The position numbers and the translations under genes were made by a program. This document shows positions 9,050-20,920 of a stretch of 64,000 nucleotides of DNA, piece after piece. The stretch lies in NCBI GenBank assembly GCA_026413255.1, contig JAOCZO010000011.1, positions 1 through 64,000 on the forward strand. The letters run 5' to 3'. Numbering within the stretch: position 1 is the first letter of the stretch; every line of letters starts with the position of its first letter. The notes under the pieces are model-generated. The model ran no database searches. It was not told the DNA's origin and saw only the letters and a program-made list of their open reading frames with translations. The DNA comes from Fereydounia khargensis (taxonomy: Eukaryota; Basidiomycota; Ustilaginomycetes; Urocystidales; Fereydouniaceae).

Positions 9050-11024
9050 ATGGTATGTCTCGCCTTCTGGCAGTAGGCCGGCCAACCCGACTCCAGCAGT
9101 CCGTGTGCTTCTTTCTGACTCTGCTGGTGCTGACCATTGCTCCCCCTCTTGCCTTGCCGCTTACCTCAATGACAGGACTTTGACGACATGTGAGTGTGCT
9201 CGTCATTCAACCTATCGCGACGTACAACCCACACTTGACTGACCTTCTGGGCAGTGGCAACAAGATTGCCAACCTCACACTCTACGATGTCAAGTCTCTC
9301 TACCGCCAGGCCAAGAACTACGCACTCAACATTAGCGAGATTGAAGCCAAGGTGGATGAAGCCACCAACGATGACCCTTGGTGAGCACCGCATCCTCATC
9401 CTCGGGTTCCCTTTCCCCCTTCCCCTGCCCTTGCTAGGAGACACTGACCGAGCTGGTCCTTTCTCTTTTCACCACTTCACACAGGGGCGCGAGCTCCACC
9501 CTGATGCAAGAGATCGCACAGGCTACCCACAACTTTCAAGAGTTCAACGAGATCATGCCTACCATCTATCGCCGTTTCATGGAAAAGGAGGCGAGCGAGT
9601 GGAGGCAGATTTACAAGGTCAGTACGACCACTTGTGTAGCCATGCTGGATTCCTCCTCACTCTGCTGACTCCTTTTCTCTTTTCGCTCTCCCTTCACAGG
9701 CGCTTCAGCTGCTCGAGTACCTTGTCAAGAATGGATCTGAGCGCGTCGTAGATGACGCTCGATCTCACCTGGCTACCATCAAGATTCTCCGCAACTTCCA
9801 CTACATTGATGACAAGGGCAAAGACCAGGGTCTCAATGGTGAGTTGATGCTCCTTTACTTTCAGCTCGAAGCTCGTTGTGGCGCAAGCTGACATCTCCTG
9901 CGCCATGACTCTCCTTCTCGGTCTCTCCCTCCAACAGTGAGGAACCGAGCCAAAGAACTATCCGAGATGCTCTCCGATGTCGACCGAATCCGTCAGGAGC
10001 GCCGCAAGGCTCGTCAAAACCGCAACAAGTACACTGGGTCGGGCACGGGAGAGTTTGTGCCCGGAAGTGGCACTGGACGATACGGTGGTTTCGGCAGCGA
10101 CAGCTTCTATGCCGGTAACGCTGGTATCGGCCCTGGCAGCTACGCGAGCGGAAGTGGCGCTGGCGCTGGCGCTGGTGGAGATGGTTCCGCCAACCGCGAG
10201 AGCTTTGAGGAATACGATGCCGGCGACTTTGAGGACCGACCCTCGTCCGGGAACACTCGCATCTCCTCTACCACTCGTGCTGGTAGGGCTCAGGCCGGCG
10301 CCGCCAAGAAGGAAGAGCCGGCGCCAAAGGTGGCCGATCTATTCAGCTTTGATGACGACGAGCCGGCCGCACCCGCCGCTTCTTCCTCGCTTCCCGCAGC
10401 TACGGCGACCGCATCGTCTGGCGCTGCTGTTGATGCCTTTGGAGACGATTTTGACGAGTGAGTTAGCCGGTTACTCAACTTGCCCGCTTCGATGCGCGAC
10501 TGACTGGAATGGTCCCCCGACATGTCTCTTTTTGCTCCAGCTTCCAAGGCGCTCCCGCCGCATCAGCCGCAACTGCACCCAAGCCAGCGGGCCAGGCATC
10601 ACTCGCGGCGGCCAAGCCGGCGGCACCAGCTCCGAGCGCCAACTTTGACTTTTTCGGCGCGAGTCAGCCTGCCTCGTCTGGCTCCACCGTCACGTCACCA
10701 GGCTTTGCAGGTGGCAGCGGTGTGCTGTCGCCAGTCCAGCCAACACGTACCAACTCGACAGCTTCAGCCACTTCTGGAGCTCTATCACCACAGCAGCAGC
10801 AACCAGCCAAAGCGGCGGCAGCATCGTCGTCCTCGTTCAACTTTGACGACCTTTGGGCTTCATCAAGTGGCAAGGCAACGGGTGCGGGCAAGCAGAAGAT
10901 GTCGATGGCCGAACTCGCCAAGCAGCAGAGTGCAAATGCCATGTGGAGCAGCAACACCAGCACCCCAGCCAGCCAGCCCCAGCAGCAGGGTGGTGCGAAG
11001 AAAGACATTTTCGACCTTCTGTAG
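9050..11024 (+). CDS. ENT3: ENTH-domain clathrin adaptor, Ent3/epsinR type
   Basis: This is an endosome/trans-Golgi clathrin adaptor that binds phosphoinositides and SNARE cargo (family knowledge). Seven exons (9050-9052, 9176-9189, 9255-9380, 9485-9617, 9700-9838, 9938-10457, 10541-11024) give 472 residues. The ENTH domain covers about residues 8-150: NLTLYDVKSLYRQAKN, EATNDDPWGASSTLMQEIAQ, RRFMEKEASEWRQIYKALQL, NGSERVVDDAR, FHYIDDKGKDQGLNVRNRAK. This matches Ent3/epsinR better than Ent1/2, because no ubiquitin-interacting motif or NPF triplets are evident. The disordered tail is Gly-rich and then carries acidic-aromatic peptides (LFSFDDDEP, FGDDFDDFQG, NFDDLW) that resemble gamma-ear/GGA and clathrin-binding motifs. 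The first intron falls immediately after the ATG. Confidence 0.9.
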
Positions 11025-14000
11025 AGCTCGGCTTTGCTGTGACCTCGGTTGATGACACGGTACTGTAAATCATCTGCTCTAACTGACAAAAGACGACAAT
11101 GACAATGTCCTTCCTGCGTTGATTCTCTGAATGACAATTTCAGAGGGGTCACCTGTGTACAACTGTCGTACCTTGCTGCAGCGAGGCCTTCATGTGCAGG
11201 TGCGTCTGCCCCACCAGTCCGGTGTCATGTTCTATGAATAGATGGGGCTATGCATTGCGTGCACGAAGTGTGGGGCGCCGGTGCACGTACAGAAGTTGCG
11301 TTGGTGTAAGAGAAGAAAGAACTCAGGAACAGCGGTGGCGAGCGATCCTTTCTTTCTCTTGCATTGAGATTGCTGCAAAGAGGAGGGATGATCCTGGACG
11401 CCCTCAGGTATGGTCACACTGCAAGTTTGGTGCAAGACCACTGCTTTGGCGCGATGTGTTTGTAATGCGCAGTGCTGCGTGCACATACAAACATTGGATG
11501 GGCTCTTCAGCTCAGTCAGAGTCGGGTCGAGTCGAGATCCCCAATCAGGCGGTGCGGGTGTGATGCAGAACAGGGGAAAAGAAAGCGAACGGGCGGCTGG
11601 TTGCGTGCGCATGGCATGGCATGGCATGGCAACTCGGCTCATGCCTAGCGCTTCAAGCCCCGCTCGACTCTGGTCTCTCAGGGAGCCGTCGTCTTTATCT
11701 TCCGCATTGGGGAAGTGTGATGGACACGGCCACGGCCACAGTCATCGTACAGTGGAACTGATTGATTGACTGCCTGTCTGATTGATTGAATCATGCGGCC
11801 ACCGGCCACCGGCCACCGGTCACGCGCATGAATTGAATGACTTTCAGAAGGGGGGGCTTGCAACCATCCCGTGCCTACCTGCATCCGCATTCGTGTGGGC
11901 ATCCGAACAAGCGGTGGTTGAGAAACTCCTCTAGGACTAGTTGGTTGGTTGGATGGTTGGTTGGCCAGTGCGGTGTTTGTTCACGCGAGAGAGTCGCTCG
12001 CCTGAGGGGAAGGGTGATTGAGCGAGTGAGTGGCTGTCAGCTTTCCGTCATTAGGTGGACTGTGTCGCTCTCTCGCCTCAGTACAGTACTACAACGTATA
12101 GCAGGCATTTCGTGCGTGAAAGCTTGCGTATGCCCCGTACTTACTCACTCAGTCACCCAGCCTTACATATCGTCACGCATTTGAACACAGATCGGGCCCA
12201 TGAAATGAGGCTGCTCGCTTGTTTTCTGCTAGCTGCTCTAGTGGGCAAATGTTCTCTCGTGATGGGCAGGACATCGTGTAGTCTGGCTGACAGATGTGGA
12301 GGTAGGTAGCAACTGAAAAAAGGAGAGACGACGACATGCAAAGAAGACCACCAAGCGGAACAAGACGGCGCACAACCAGTGTCTAAACTGTGGAACCCTT
12401 CTCCATGGAGGAGGTGCGCTTCGAGCCGGGAAATAGAGAGGCATGGGGCAAGGAGAGAGGGAAGGGGGAAGAGGGAAGAGAGGAGAGAGGAAGCATCGTC
12501 TGCATGATTCCCAGCCTGCAGCCACGGACGGGGCTGCCGCGCGCGCGGGCCCGCCCGACACGGATAGGCAAGCAAGGTCGGGAAGACGGGCCTCGCGTCG
12601 TGCGGCGCTGACAAGGTTTAAAGTGTACCAGTCAACGTGTGAAGGGAGCCAGCAGCCAGCAGCGAGCGAGCCAGCAGCCGAGTTGCCTGGGCTACGCTGA
12701 GCTGCGCTGGGGGGTTGTGGAGGTTGAGCATAGCACTGCTGCGCTGCGCCCGGGCCCGGGCCCAAGACTTGGCCTGATTAGCATCTCTCCCCGCGAGCAG
12801 AACAGAGGAAAAGGTGCATAAGTTGGATCGTGCATCTACAGTACTGTACAGTATTGCCCTCCAGCTGCGCCCATTCGAGCCTTGAAGCGCACGGCCGTTA
12901 CTGCTGCGGTCGTGGCTGAAGGGCCGCATCTGGTGGTTGGGACTGTGGGTGACAATGGGGCATCCCAAGACACAAAGGAGGCAATTGTTGCACATACAGA
13001 TTGCTCGACGACGCCCTTTCTTGCTTTTCAATACAAGTGGTGTGATACAGAAATGTACAGTATACAGTAGTAGCCACGACGACGCCCGACATCCTCAGCG
13101 CATCTTCACGGCTGGCCTGTCCTGTCCTGGCCGACTAGATGGCTAGGTGGCTAGATGGCTGACTACCGTACATGGCTCGCCCGCCTGCCTTGACTGCAAG
13201 AGCGGACGGACGGATGGATGCATGAATTGTACAGTACAGGACAGTAGTCTACCACATCTGCCCGCATGGGAGTAGGGAGGGCGCAGAGAGAGAGGGCGGG
13301 AGAAGGAGACGGCGGGGGCTCGAAAGGCAGCGAAGCAGCCAGGCTCGCTCGCCGGCTAGCTACAGTACAGAAATGCCCAGACGGCCAAACAGGCAGGGAG
13401 GCGCATGAAGAGAGCTGAGCGGCGTTGCGAGCGCGTCGGCCCGCTCGCCTGGGTTCACGCAGTCTAGCCCAACGCGGGGCTCGGCTCGAATCGACCCTTT
13501 CTTTTTCCCTTTTTTTAATGATTTTTTCTGTACAGTATTTGCCCCGGCCCAGCCCACCCACGCCCAGCACCTTCCTGGCCCCAGCGCTGTGCTGTGTGGA
13601 CTCTCGTCTCGACTCAGACTCAGACTCTAAAGACATGCCTTTGCCCGTGCGGGACTGCCGTACTGTGCCTACTCTTCCTTTGCTTTGCTTGACTGTACAC
13701 TACTCGGGTTGCTGTTGTATGCTGTGCGTTGCTTGATTCGGCTATTATTCAGTACTGCATCCTTCACTCATCCGCTCGCTCACTCTCTCTCTCTTTCTCT
13801 CTTTGTCTGTCTGTCTGTCTGCCTCTTGCAGTCCTGTCGCCCGTCGCTTTCCGTGGTCCCTTCTTCCGCCATCGTTTGCTGCTGCTCAGCCATCTCCACC
13901 ATCCGCCTTGTCCCGCCCCACTCCGTTCTCTAATCTTCCACCTTCCCGTCACCTTCTTCTTTGCTCTTCATCCACACACGCACACTATTCTAGCACGGTA

Positions 14001-15239
14001 TCGATCCAAACCCCTAATACGTCACCGCCACCGCGACCCCCTGCCCCTCACTCTTTCATCGTGGCTTTCAATTTCAGCCAGGCCACACGCTGCTCTCATT
14101 CACACCCTCGTCGCGCCTTGCCATCTCGCCAGGATCTTCGCTCTTTTCTCGTCATTGCAGCTCAATCTCGCCACAGTCATCAGCTGCACATTGTTGTCTT
14201 GGTTTCGAGTCAGTCAGAGCAGCGTGTAAGAGCCACCAATCCGCCTCCGTTTCCCGCCGGCCTGCCAACGCGGTCCTCGAGACAAGCCAGGCGTGCCTCT
14301 CAACCGTCCTTGGGAGCCACTGTCACTCGCTCATTCCCGCGGCTCGACTCGCGCTCTTTGCCTCATCTTTCCAGTCCTCTGACTGCTTCGACTGAACGAT
14401 TTTCCTCCTCTGGTTTGCCGCTAAGTTAGCCTGAAGTAGCCAGTCAGTCAGTCAAAAGCTACCCGTCAGCACTCTTGCTCGAGCTCTACATCTCGTCTTG
14501 GCTAGCACAGGTTCACACGCCGTCACACACCGCCAGCGCGCTACTCTTCATCTTCTCGTTGTTCCTTTTCGTGCCACCGACGCAGTGCAGGGTTCTTTGA
14601 CAAACCCGCATCGTTAAGCTTTCCAGTACGAACAAGGACAAGGACCAGGACAAGCACTAGATCCAATCGCTGCGCTCGGCATCACAAAGTCGAACAAGCT
14701 CAAGGACCGACTAGCTCTCGCGAGGGAGCAAAAGTCTCTGCTTCTGCGGCGCAAGACCGTCCCTCCCAGCACCGGTCTAGACAGCCAGCCTCTCTCTCTC
14801 TCTTCGGCACAGTTCACTGGCGCCGCTTTCGTCTGCTATTCACACAGGCAGTCTGGTCATGGACTAGGACCCCACATCTCTGTTCTCATCTCCCTCGCCA
14901 CTTCTTTCACATCTAGACCACCAACACGATCCATCCGACGTCTCATCCGCCTGCCAGTCTTGTGTTTTTTTGTTACCCGCCCTCCTCCCTCGACCCGATC
15001 TATTTTTCCATCATCCAGCAGTGGACCTCAAGTTTGACTCGAGTTTCACCTTTGCCACGCACACAAGCCAACATCACCACCCGCTCACTCAGCATCGCGC
15101 TCTTGCCCGGCGGCCAACAAGCGATTCGAGCGGCACCCACAGACGTTACTATCATCTCCCAGTTCACCCGTTGGAGCCCGTCTAGCTCATGGCCTGCTAC
15201 CAGTAAAAAAAATCTCTTGATTTGCCCCAAGTCTCTGCC
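11025..15239. other. 4.2-kb gene-free region with simple repeats and long leader
   Basis: No frame here has protein-like composition; those longer than 100 codons are Ser/Pro/Leu low-complexity from CT-rich DNA. The region holds an ATGGC pentamer repeat (about 11612-11632), a CCGGCCA repeat (about 11800-11820), a GGTT-type repeat (about 11941-11965), and at least six pieces of the palindrome family (12079-12093, 12837-12854, 13054-13070, 13229-13247, 13361-13370, 13530-13538). From about 13.75 kb onward the plus strand is strongly pyrimidine-rich up to the next start codon. It probably contains the promoter and a long 5' leader of the gene at 15240. Confidence 0.6.
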
Positions 15240-18200
15240 ATGTCACGAAAACGGCGTTCTTCCGGCAACGGGCTCGAGGCTGTCGGCGGCACCAAAGTCG
15301 GTGCAGCTGGTGGCTCGTTCGACCTAGGCCCTCGACATTACTACGCATGCTCTGGAAACGTCCCAATCGAAGAGTTTGTCAACGCTCGTATGTACGCCAT
15401 CAGCTTCAAGCGCATCCATGATGAATGGGTGGCACTCGGCAAGCCCGAGCTTGACACAACCCATTGGCCCAGGGTCATTGGCCATCCAGGGATTCCCACC
15501 AGCCCTGACCAGTTTGGCAACGTAGCCGCATACTACGAGCGCAAGATTTTCGCCAATATCGAGCTCGACGCCAAGGGACAGAAGGCTCAGACAGACAGAC
15601 CGATGAGCGAGTTTGTCTTCACTATGATCATCCTCACCTGCATCATCACATCCGACCTCTTCGTCTATCGGGAAAGGATTAAAAATCCAGATTTGACCGA
15701 GAGGACTCGACGCAAGCTGTGGAACCGTGACTTTACCACCTTTATCCGCGAGATCCTGTACTACTTTGACGGCGAACGCAAGGTGTGCGACCGCCTCGGG
15801 CCCCATCACTGTGCTGGCCCCTTGATGTGGGGCGAAGCCTACTATACACCATTGGATGGTTTGATGGAAGAGTTCAACGTACAAGTACAAGTCTTCCAGA
15901 ACCTTTTCCCCAACTTTGGGCACTATTCCGCACTCTGCGCAAATGCCGAGTCCACCCCGCCGCCGCGATGGAGGTCGCCCTCGGATCCTCCGCCCGAGCC
16001 ATTCGTGCTCTCGTCTTTGGGCGGGCCTTTCAGCTCCGATGGAGGGATGCCTTTCACCTTTACTTTTCCCCTTGATTCGACATCCACTTCTTCGTCCTCG
16101 CTGGCAGGTGCCACGGCAAACACCGGACCCGATGCAGGCTCAGCAACAGCGAATGGACCAGAGCCTGGACTCCCGGCACATCCTGAACCATCTGAACGCG
16201 CAATCCAAATCCATCGTCTGAACTGGGATCCAAACGCTGCCAGGACGCTAGAGGGTCTTGGCGCCGGTCAGGACGCGATCCACTTTGCTGACGGTGCTCT
16301 CTTCTCCGCCATCGAAGTTGGAGCTGAGCAACGAGGCGATGATGGCGACGAAAGCGATCTTCCCGAGGCAAAGCACTTCATTGTCACCAACATGCCCAGT
16401 GATCTTACTCCGAACCAGAGAGAACTGTTCCTTGCACACGTGAATCAAGCCATGCGCTCGGACGTGCCTCTCGAGGCGGTCACGAAATACATCGATTCCG
16501 CGCTCAAGATCAGCGAGGCAAATGAGAACAGCAATGGGCGCAGGGCCAGTGAAATGACACTGACCGAACTGCGACCTTCCCAGCGTCCCCGTCTCCTGGA
16601 TTCAGACATGACGTTCGGCCTCGGTCCTCTTCTCGTGTCGGGCCCGTTGCCCCCCGTTCTTGAGCGTCAGCTGCTCCAGCACAAGGAATCTGACTACTCG
16701 CGACATTTTGGCAGTGGAAGCAGTGGCAGTAGTCACAACAGCAGCGGGGTCTTTGCCACGCCTCAGGATCAGAAGCCTCCGCAACCGTCGATGAGTCAAG
16801 GTGCCGCGTCGTTCCCTCTCTTCACTGAGGCCGAGCTCCAGGGAGGCCCTTCTCGAGCTGGAGTGGATCGCGGAGAAGGATCCTCTCGCCAAGCTCATCA
16901 CTCACTAGATGGAGCCTTGTTGCCTCATCACTCGTTGTACCACACAACATCGCCACTTGGCCCAACAGCTGCGCTTTCGACGGTACCCTCAGTGCTCAGC
17001 CACACACATCAGACCAGCAGTGCAGGCTCGGGGACTAGCCAAGTATCATCAGCGTCGTCCGCGGCAGTGCCCCTGCCCATCTCATCAAGCGAGCAGCCCG
17101 CGTCATCGCTGTATACCGCCCTGCAGTATCCACCGAACAGTATCTTCTCGACATTGGACTCGGCAGGAGTGGATGCAGACTTGGGAGGCGCGAACGAAGC
17201 CGACCTGGACTCGCGCAAGACGAGCCGAGCTGAGCGGAATCGGCTCAAAATGAAGGCTTACCACAAACGCGTCATGCAGCAGAGAGAGGTACTGACCAAC
17301 GTTCTGGCCGATCTCCGTGTCGCTGTGGGTCCTCCCCCGCTGTCGTCTTTGGACACAATGGCTCAGGATGGTGGCAGGCGTTCGCGTCCCGGCAGCATTT
17401 CAAACGCCAGCCAGATGGGTATCCCAGGGCGCGCATCAGGGCATGGGAGTGATAAGGTCAGTATGTCCAACTCTGAGTCACCAGGCGCGACGGGAGGTGC
17501 CAATGCCAATACGAACGGGTCGGGAACAAGCCACCGCAACAAGCAGAAGCAAGAGTCCAAGGCGCGGTTGCGACGTCAAGAGATTGAGCAGGTCTACCAC
17601 CTTGGCCTGTACTCGGAGTATGCGTCTGCGCACTTGGAGGACAATGGGTTCGGCGGCCCACGCACTGACCGTGGGCTCGCGGATCTGTGGAGCAGCGATG
17701 TGTTGCGGGATCGAGTGCATGCGCGGGAGATTGCAAAGACGATCGTGCACATTCTGCAGCGCCACCGTTCCAGCTGGGAGGCGCTTGTCTCGGTTGAGCA
17801 GCGCCTGTTGACTGAGGTGCTACGAATGCGCAACGCCGAGGATGCGCAGGGCATGGAGCAGGAGTCGCACAAGGTGATTCGGGCGCTGATTCAACGTCTG
17901 GAGTACGACTATACCGAGGCGGGTGGTGTTGGTGTCGTGGGCCACGGCACGGGAGGACAGGTCACGGGCGGCCACGTAGGGTCAGGCATGGCAGGACCGT
18001 CAGAGCTGTACCAAACGCAAATCCAACCGCAACACCATCACCCTCAGGCGACACCTTGGAGCCAGACGCAAGCGATGGGTGGAGGGGAAGCAGAGCCAGT
18101 GGTACTGCTGACGACGGACCGGCTGGCACGATATCAAGTCCCTGCTCCTGGTCCGGTCCATGCTCCAGGTCATGCTCCTGGTCCTAGTCTACCGGCGCGA

Positions 18201-18242
18201 GCGCGTGACGTAGGATACTACAACCCACCTCCCGCGGTATGA
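15240..18242 (+). CDS. hypothetical protein, 1000 residues, possible DNA-associated regulator
   Basis: This is one uninterrupted exon of 1000 codons, starting MSRKRRSSGNG at the first in-frame ATG. Residues about 20-240 look folded: HYYACSGNVPIEEFVNARMY, IHDEWVALGKPELDTTHWPR, MSEFVFTMIILTCIITSDLF, FTTFIREILYYFDGERKVCD, LDGLMEEFNVQVQVFQNLFP. I do not recognise this domain. The central part (about 250-640) is Ser/Pro/Gly-rich and disordered. Near residue 660 there is a basic then heptad-like stretch (SRAERNRLKMKAYHKRVMQQ, then REVLTNVLADL) reminiscent of a basic-leucine-zipper or coiled coil. A second basic helical part (NKQKQESKARLRRQEIEQVY) lies near 770. The C terminus is low complexity. The long pyrimidine-rich leader and these basic regions suggest a regulator, but that is speculation. 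Confidence 0.8.
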   Translation: MSRKRRSSGNGLEAVGGTKVGAAGGSFDLGPRHYYACSGNVPIEEFVNARMYAISFKRIHDEWVALGKPELDTTHWPRVIGHPGIPTSPDQFGNVAAYYERKIFANIELDAKGQKAQTDRPMSEFVFTMIILTCIITSDLFVYRERIKNPDLTERTRRKLWNRDFTTFIREILYYFDGERKVCDRLGPHHCAGPLMWGEAYYTPLDGLMEEFNVQVQVFQNLFPNFGHYSALCANAESTPPPRWRSPSDPPPEPFVLSSLGGPFSSDGGMPFTFTFPLDSTSTSSSSLAGATANTGPDAGSATANGPEPGLPAHPEPSERAIQIHRLNWDPNAARTLEGLGAGQDAIHFADGALFSAIEVGAEQRGDDGDESDLPEAKHFIVTNMPSDLTPNQRELFLAHVNQAMRSDVPLEAVTKYIDSALKISEANENSNGRRASEMTLTELRPSQRPRLLDSDMTFGLGPLLVSGPLPPVLERQLLQHKESDYSRHFGSGSSGSSHNSSGVFATPQDQKPPQPSMSQGAASFPLFTEAELQGGPSRAGVDRGEGSSRQAHHSLDGALLPHHSLYHTTSPLGPTAALSTVPSVLSHTHQTSSAGSGTSQVSSASSAAVPLPISSSEQPASSLYTALQYPPNSIFSTLDSAGVDADLGGANEADLDSRKTSRAERNRLKMKAYHKRVMQQREVLTNVLADLRVAVGPPPLSSLDTMAQDGGRRSRPGSISNASQMGIPGRASGHGSDKVSMSNSESPGATGGANANTNGSGTSHRNKQKQESKARLRRQEIEQVYHLGLYSEYASAHLEDNGFGGPRTDRGLADLWSSDVLRDRVHAREIAKTIVHILQRHRSSWEALVSVEQRLLTEVLRMRNAEDAQGMEQESHKVIRALIQRLEYDYTEAGGVGVVGHGTGGQVTGGHVGSGMAGPSELYQTQIQPQHHHPQATPWSQTQAMGGGEAEPVVLLTTDRLARYQVPAPGPVHAPGHAPGPSLPARARDVGYYNPPPAV

Positions 18243-20920
18243 GGTCGTCTGATGGTGCCTAGCTGTTTGAATGGGTCGAAGATTTGCACATGTGTTGTAA
18301 TCCTATACTGTAGTCTCCAAGGTCTTGTCTACTGTCACGTCACTTTTTCTTTTTTTCTGTCTCTGTCTTGCTACCTTTGTTTCTATTTTCTGACCGACGG
18401 TTGAGCAAGATGGTTGTAATTCAAGGAGATTCCCCAACTTGATTCGAGACAAGCATGCTTGGTGGACGAGGTCTCGTGGCTTGACCGCACGGGAGGGGCA
18501 ATGACGTGAATATTGGCAATCTAAGGGGCGGAGCGAGGGCGGATGAAGCGGAAGTCTGTGTCTGAATGGACGAGTTTTCCCACCACGATCCCATTGCAGA
18601 TGTGTACAGTATGTGGGTTGGCGGTCCGGATGGAGATCAACAGTCATTGTGGAAGATAGAGGATCCCATTTGCGTAACTGGTGCATAGATTGAATGTGGA
18701 CACTGCAACCGCTTTAGCCCTCTTTCATTCCCCGACTTGGCTAGGCATGGGCAAGTGCAGAGTGAGCATTCTTTCTTGTCTCGTACGGATACAATTTTCT
18801 CTTCGAGTGGTGTGCTCCCTGTCTCTAAAGCGGTGGTGATGATGTTGGTGGTGTTTGATTCGTGCTGCGATGGATGCAGCAAGAGCAGACTAGACCCGAC
18901 TAGAGGCGCAAGTCCATTTCAGATACAGTACTGTACAGTACTGTACAGTACAGTACGGTACAGCACAGTGTATTATGGACGGCTTTGGAAGATTCATCAG
19001 GCGACGTGTTTCGCCTTTGCGGCGTTGGGCGCGATACAGTTGCGCCTCACCTCGTCTCGCCTCGCCGTGCCGGGCCGCCTTGGCCTCGGTTGGGGGCTAA
19101 TTTATTTGTTCTCGCTTGCCGTTCCTTTCTACTGTGCTGTACAGTACCGTGGATGGATGCAAAGAAGAAGAAAGGCGAAACAGGGTTTCCACTAACACAT
19201 CGCACGCACAGACACTTACATACCTTGCCTCGCTTTGCTGAGCTTTGCTCGTGAGAGAATGTGACAGTGACAGCTACAGCATCGAAAACAACGAAACGTC
19301 CGTTCGTTAGCGGCCGCAGATTATGGAAATGCTTCCTTTCCCCCAGCTACCGTGTCAACGTGGCGTAGAGCCAACGATTGCTGTGTGCAGATACAAAATT
19401 GGTGAGAAAGTGAATCAGCGTTTTACAGTATGCACGTGCAGCAAGACAATGGCAGCCACAACGACCTTTGCCACTGTCTCGTTCGCTCAAGATGATGTCT
19501 GTTTGTTGGTGATGATGCCGTGTACAGCATGCTTGGCTGGTTAGCAGGGCAGAGCAGAGCAGCACATCCAGCACATGGGCGCAGCAAAGCACATACAGTG
19601 TAAGCGAGTCAGGCCACCATCCCTGCTGTGTAGGATGGATGCTCTTCCGGAAGCTGTCGAATCTAGGGCGCTGGGAGACTGACTGACGGCCTGGCTGGCT
19701 CGCTGGACTCGTCTCGTTGGCCGACAAAAGCTGAGCGGGTGTAGTGCTGCGCTAGGCTGTTTGTTGCGTGGTTGGGCGACAACGCTGATAGAGAGAAAAA
19801 GAGACAAAATGGATTTCGCTCGCATCTCCATCTGCCGTGCCGAATAGTGGTACTGTAAGCTTCTGCATTCAAATGCAAACCCGTGCAAGAGAGAACCCTT
19901 CACTTTCCCGACTTTCCCTTTTGCCTTTCCAAATTCATTAACGTTCCCCATCACAGCTGCACCTCGATCTGCACGTCGCAGCCCATTTGTTAGACACTTG
20001 CGCACCCTCTCCTGTAGCCCTTGGCGAATCCGCACAGGCACGAGTAGGGTGCATGGCTGAGTGCCCTGCCCGGATGCCTCTCAGCCACCGGCCGCTTGGC
20101 GCGAGTGTGTCAAAATGTGCTGAGTCGGCCCTCCCTAACTCCTGGTTCCCAGCTCCGCTGCACACCCGCTTGACCATTTTCGCGGGCTCGTCTCTTTACC
20201 CTAACTTTCTGTAAATTTGGTGGCTTCCGCACAGGCTACCGACCGTACCGGCTGATTTCCGCGGCTTCGGCTTGATGCTTGGCTTTTTTTCTCGCATCTT
20301 AGCCTTTACCTCTCTCTGGCTTACACTCCGACCTGTCGGGATGTCCGGCTCTCTATGCTCCCATATGCTCTTGCTGCACCTGCTCACCTGCTCACCTACT
20401 CACCCCCTCACGCTGCTGCCTGCTGAGCCTCCAACACCGCCTTGCTCCCCCCTCTTTCTCTGCTCCCACGCCTTCCCTCTCTCTTTCGTGTACGTGTATG
20501 AAAAGCCCTCTATCAATCAATTACATATACCTCTCAATGTCCCCGAGGCCACCTTGGCTGTAGATCCATCTGTTGCTGTCGCTGATACCTTGAACGAGTT
20601 CCCCCCGCACCCGCGCCCCGCACACCATACCCAACGGCCTCACTTACACCCTTCTCCTTCTCCTTCTCTGGAACAACATTCACTCTTCGCCCTCATTCCT
20701 CCATCTTCCCTGCGCCCGACGTAGTTCCAAGTGGCATCAGGGAGACATACAAGTGGGTGATCTCTGCATACATCTACAGGCGAAAGAGATCTAGCCTTTT
20801 TCCCCCTATCCTCTCTTATCCTATCCTATCCTATCGCATCACATCACATCGTGGCCTGTCTCAGCCTGCTACATCTTCCAGCATTCATTCGTTGATTCAC
20901 TCACCTGCCTTTCAGCAGCG
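18243..20920. other. 2.7-kb gene-free region, leader of the ABC transporter
   Basis: No credible coding frame was seen on either strand. The region contains the densest palindrome-family array (18924-18970), another piece at about 19136-19150, and a CT-rich stretch from about 20280 to 20920 (with CTATC repeats near 20810-20835). That last stretch probably is the 5' leader of the transporter gene. Confidence 0.6.
18924..18970. repeat. array of the TACTGTACAGTA palindrome
   Basis: This 47-bp segment is built from overlapping CAGTACTGTA units and holds two exact copies of the self-complementary 12-mer TACTGTACAGTA, ending in the variants CAGTACGGTA and CAGCACAGTG. The same core recurs singly in many other gene-free stretches of this window. 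Confidence 0.8.

Noticed and set aside
13685-14429. Overlapping Ser/Leu/His-rich frames before the 1000-residue gene
   Set aside because: Several frames are open at once because the DNA is CT-rich; this is a leader, not a gene.
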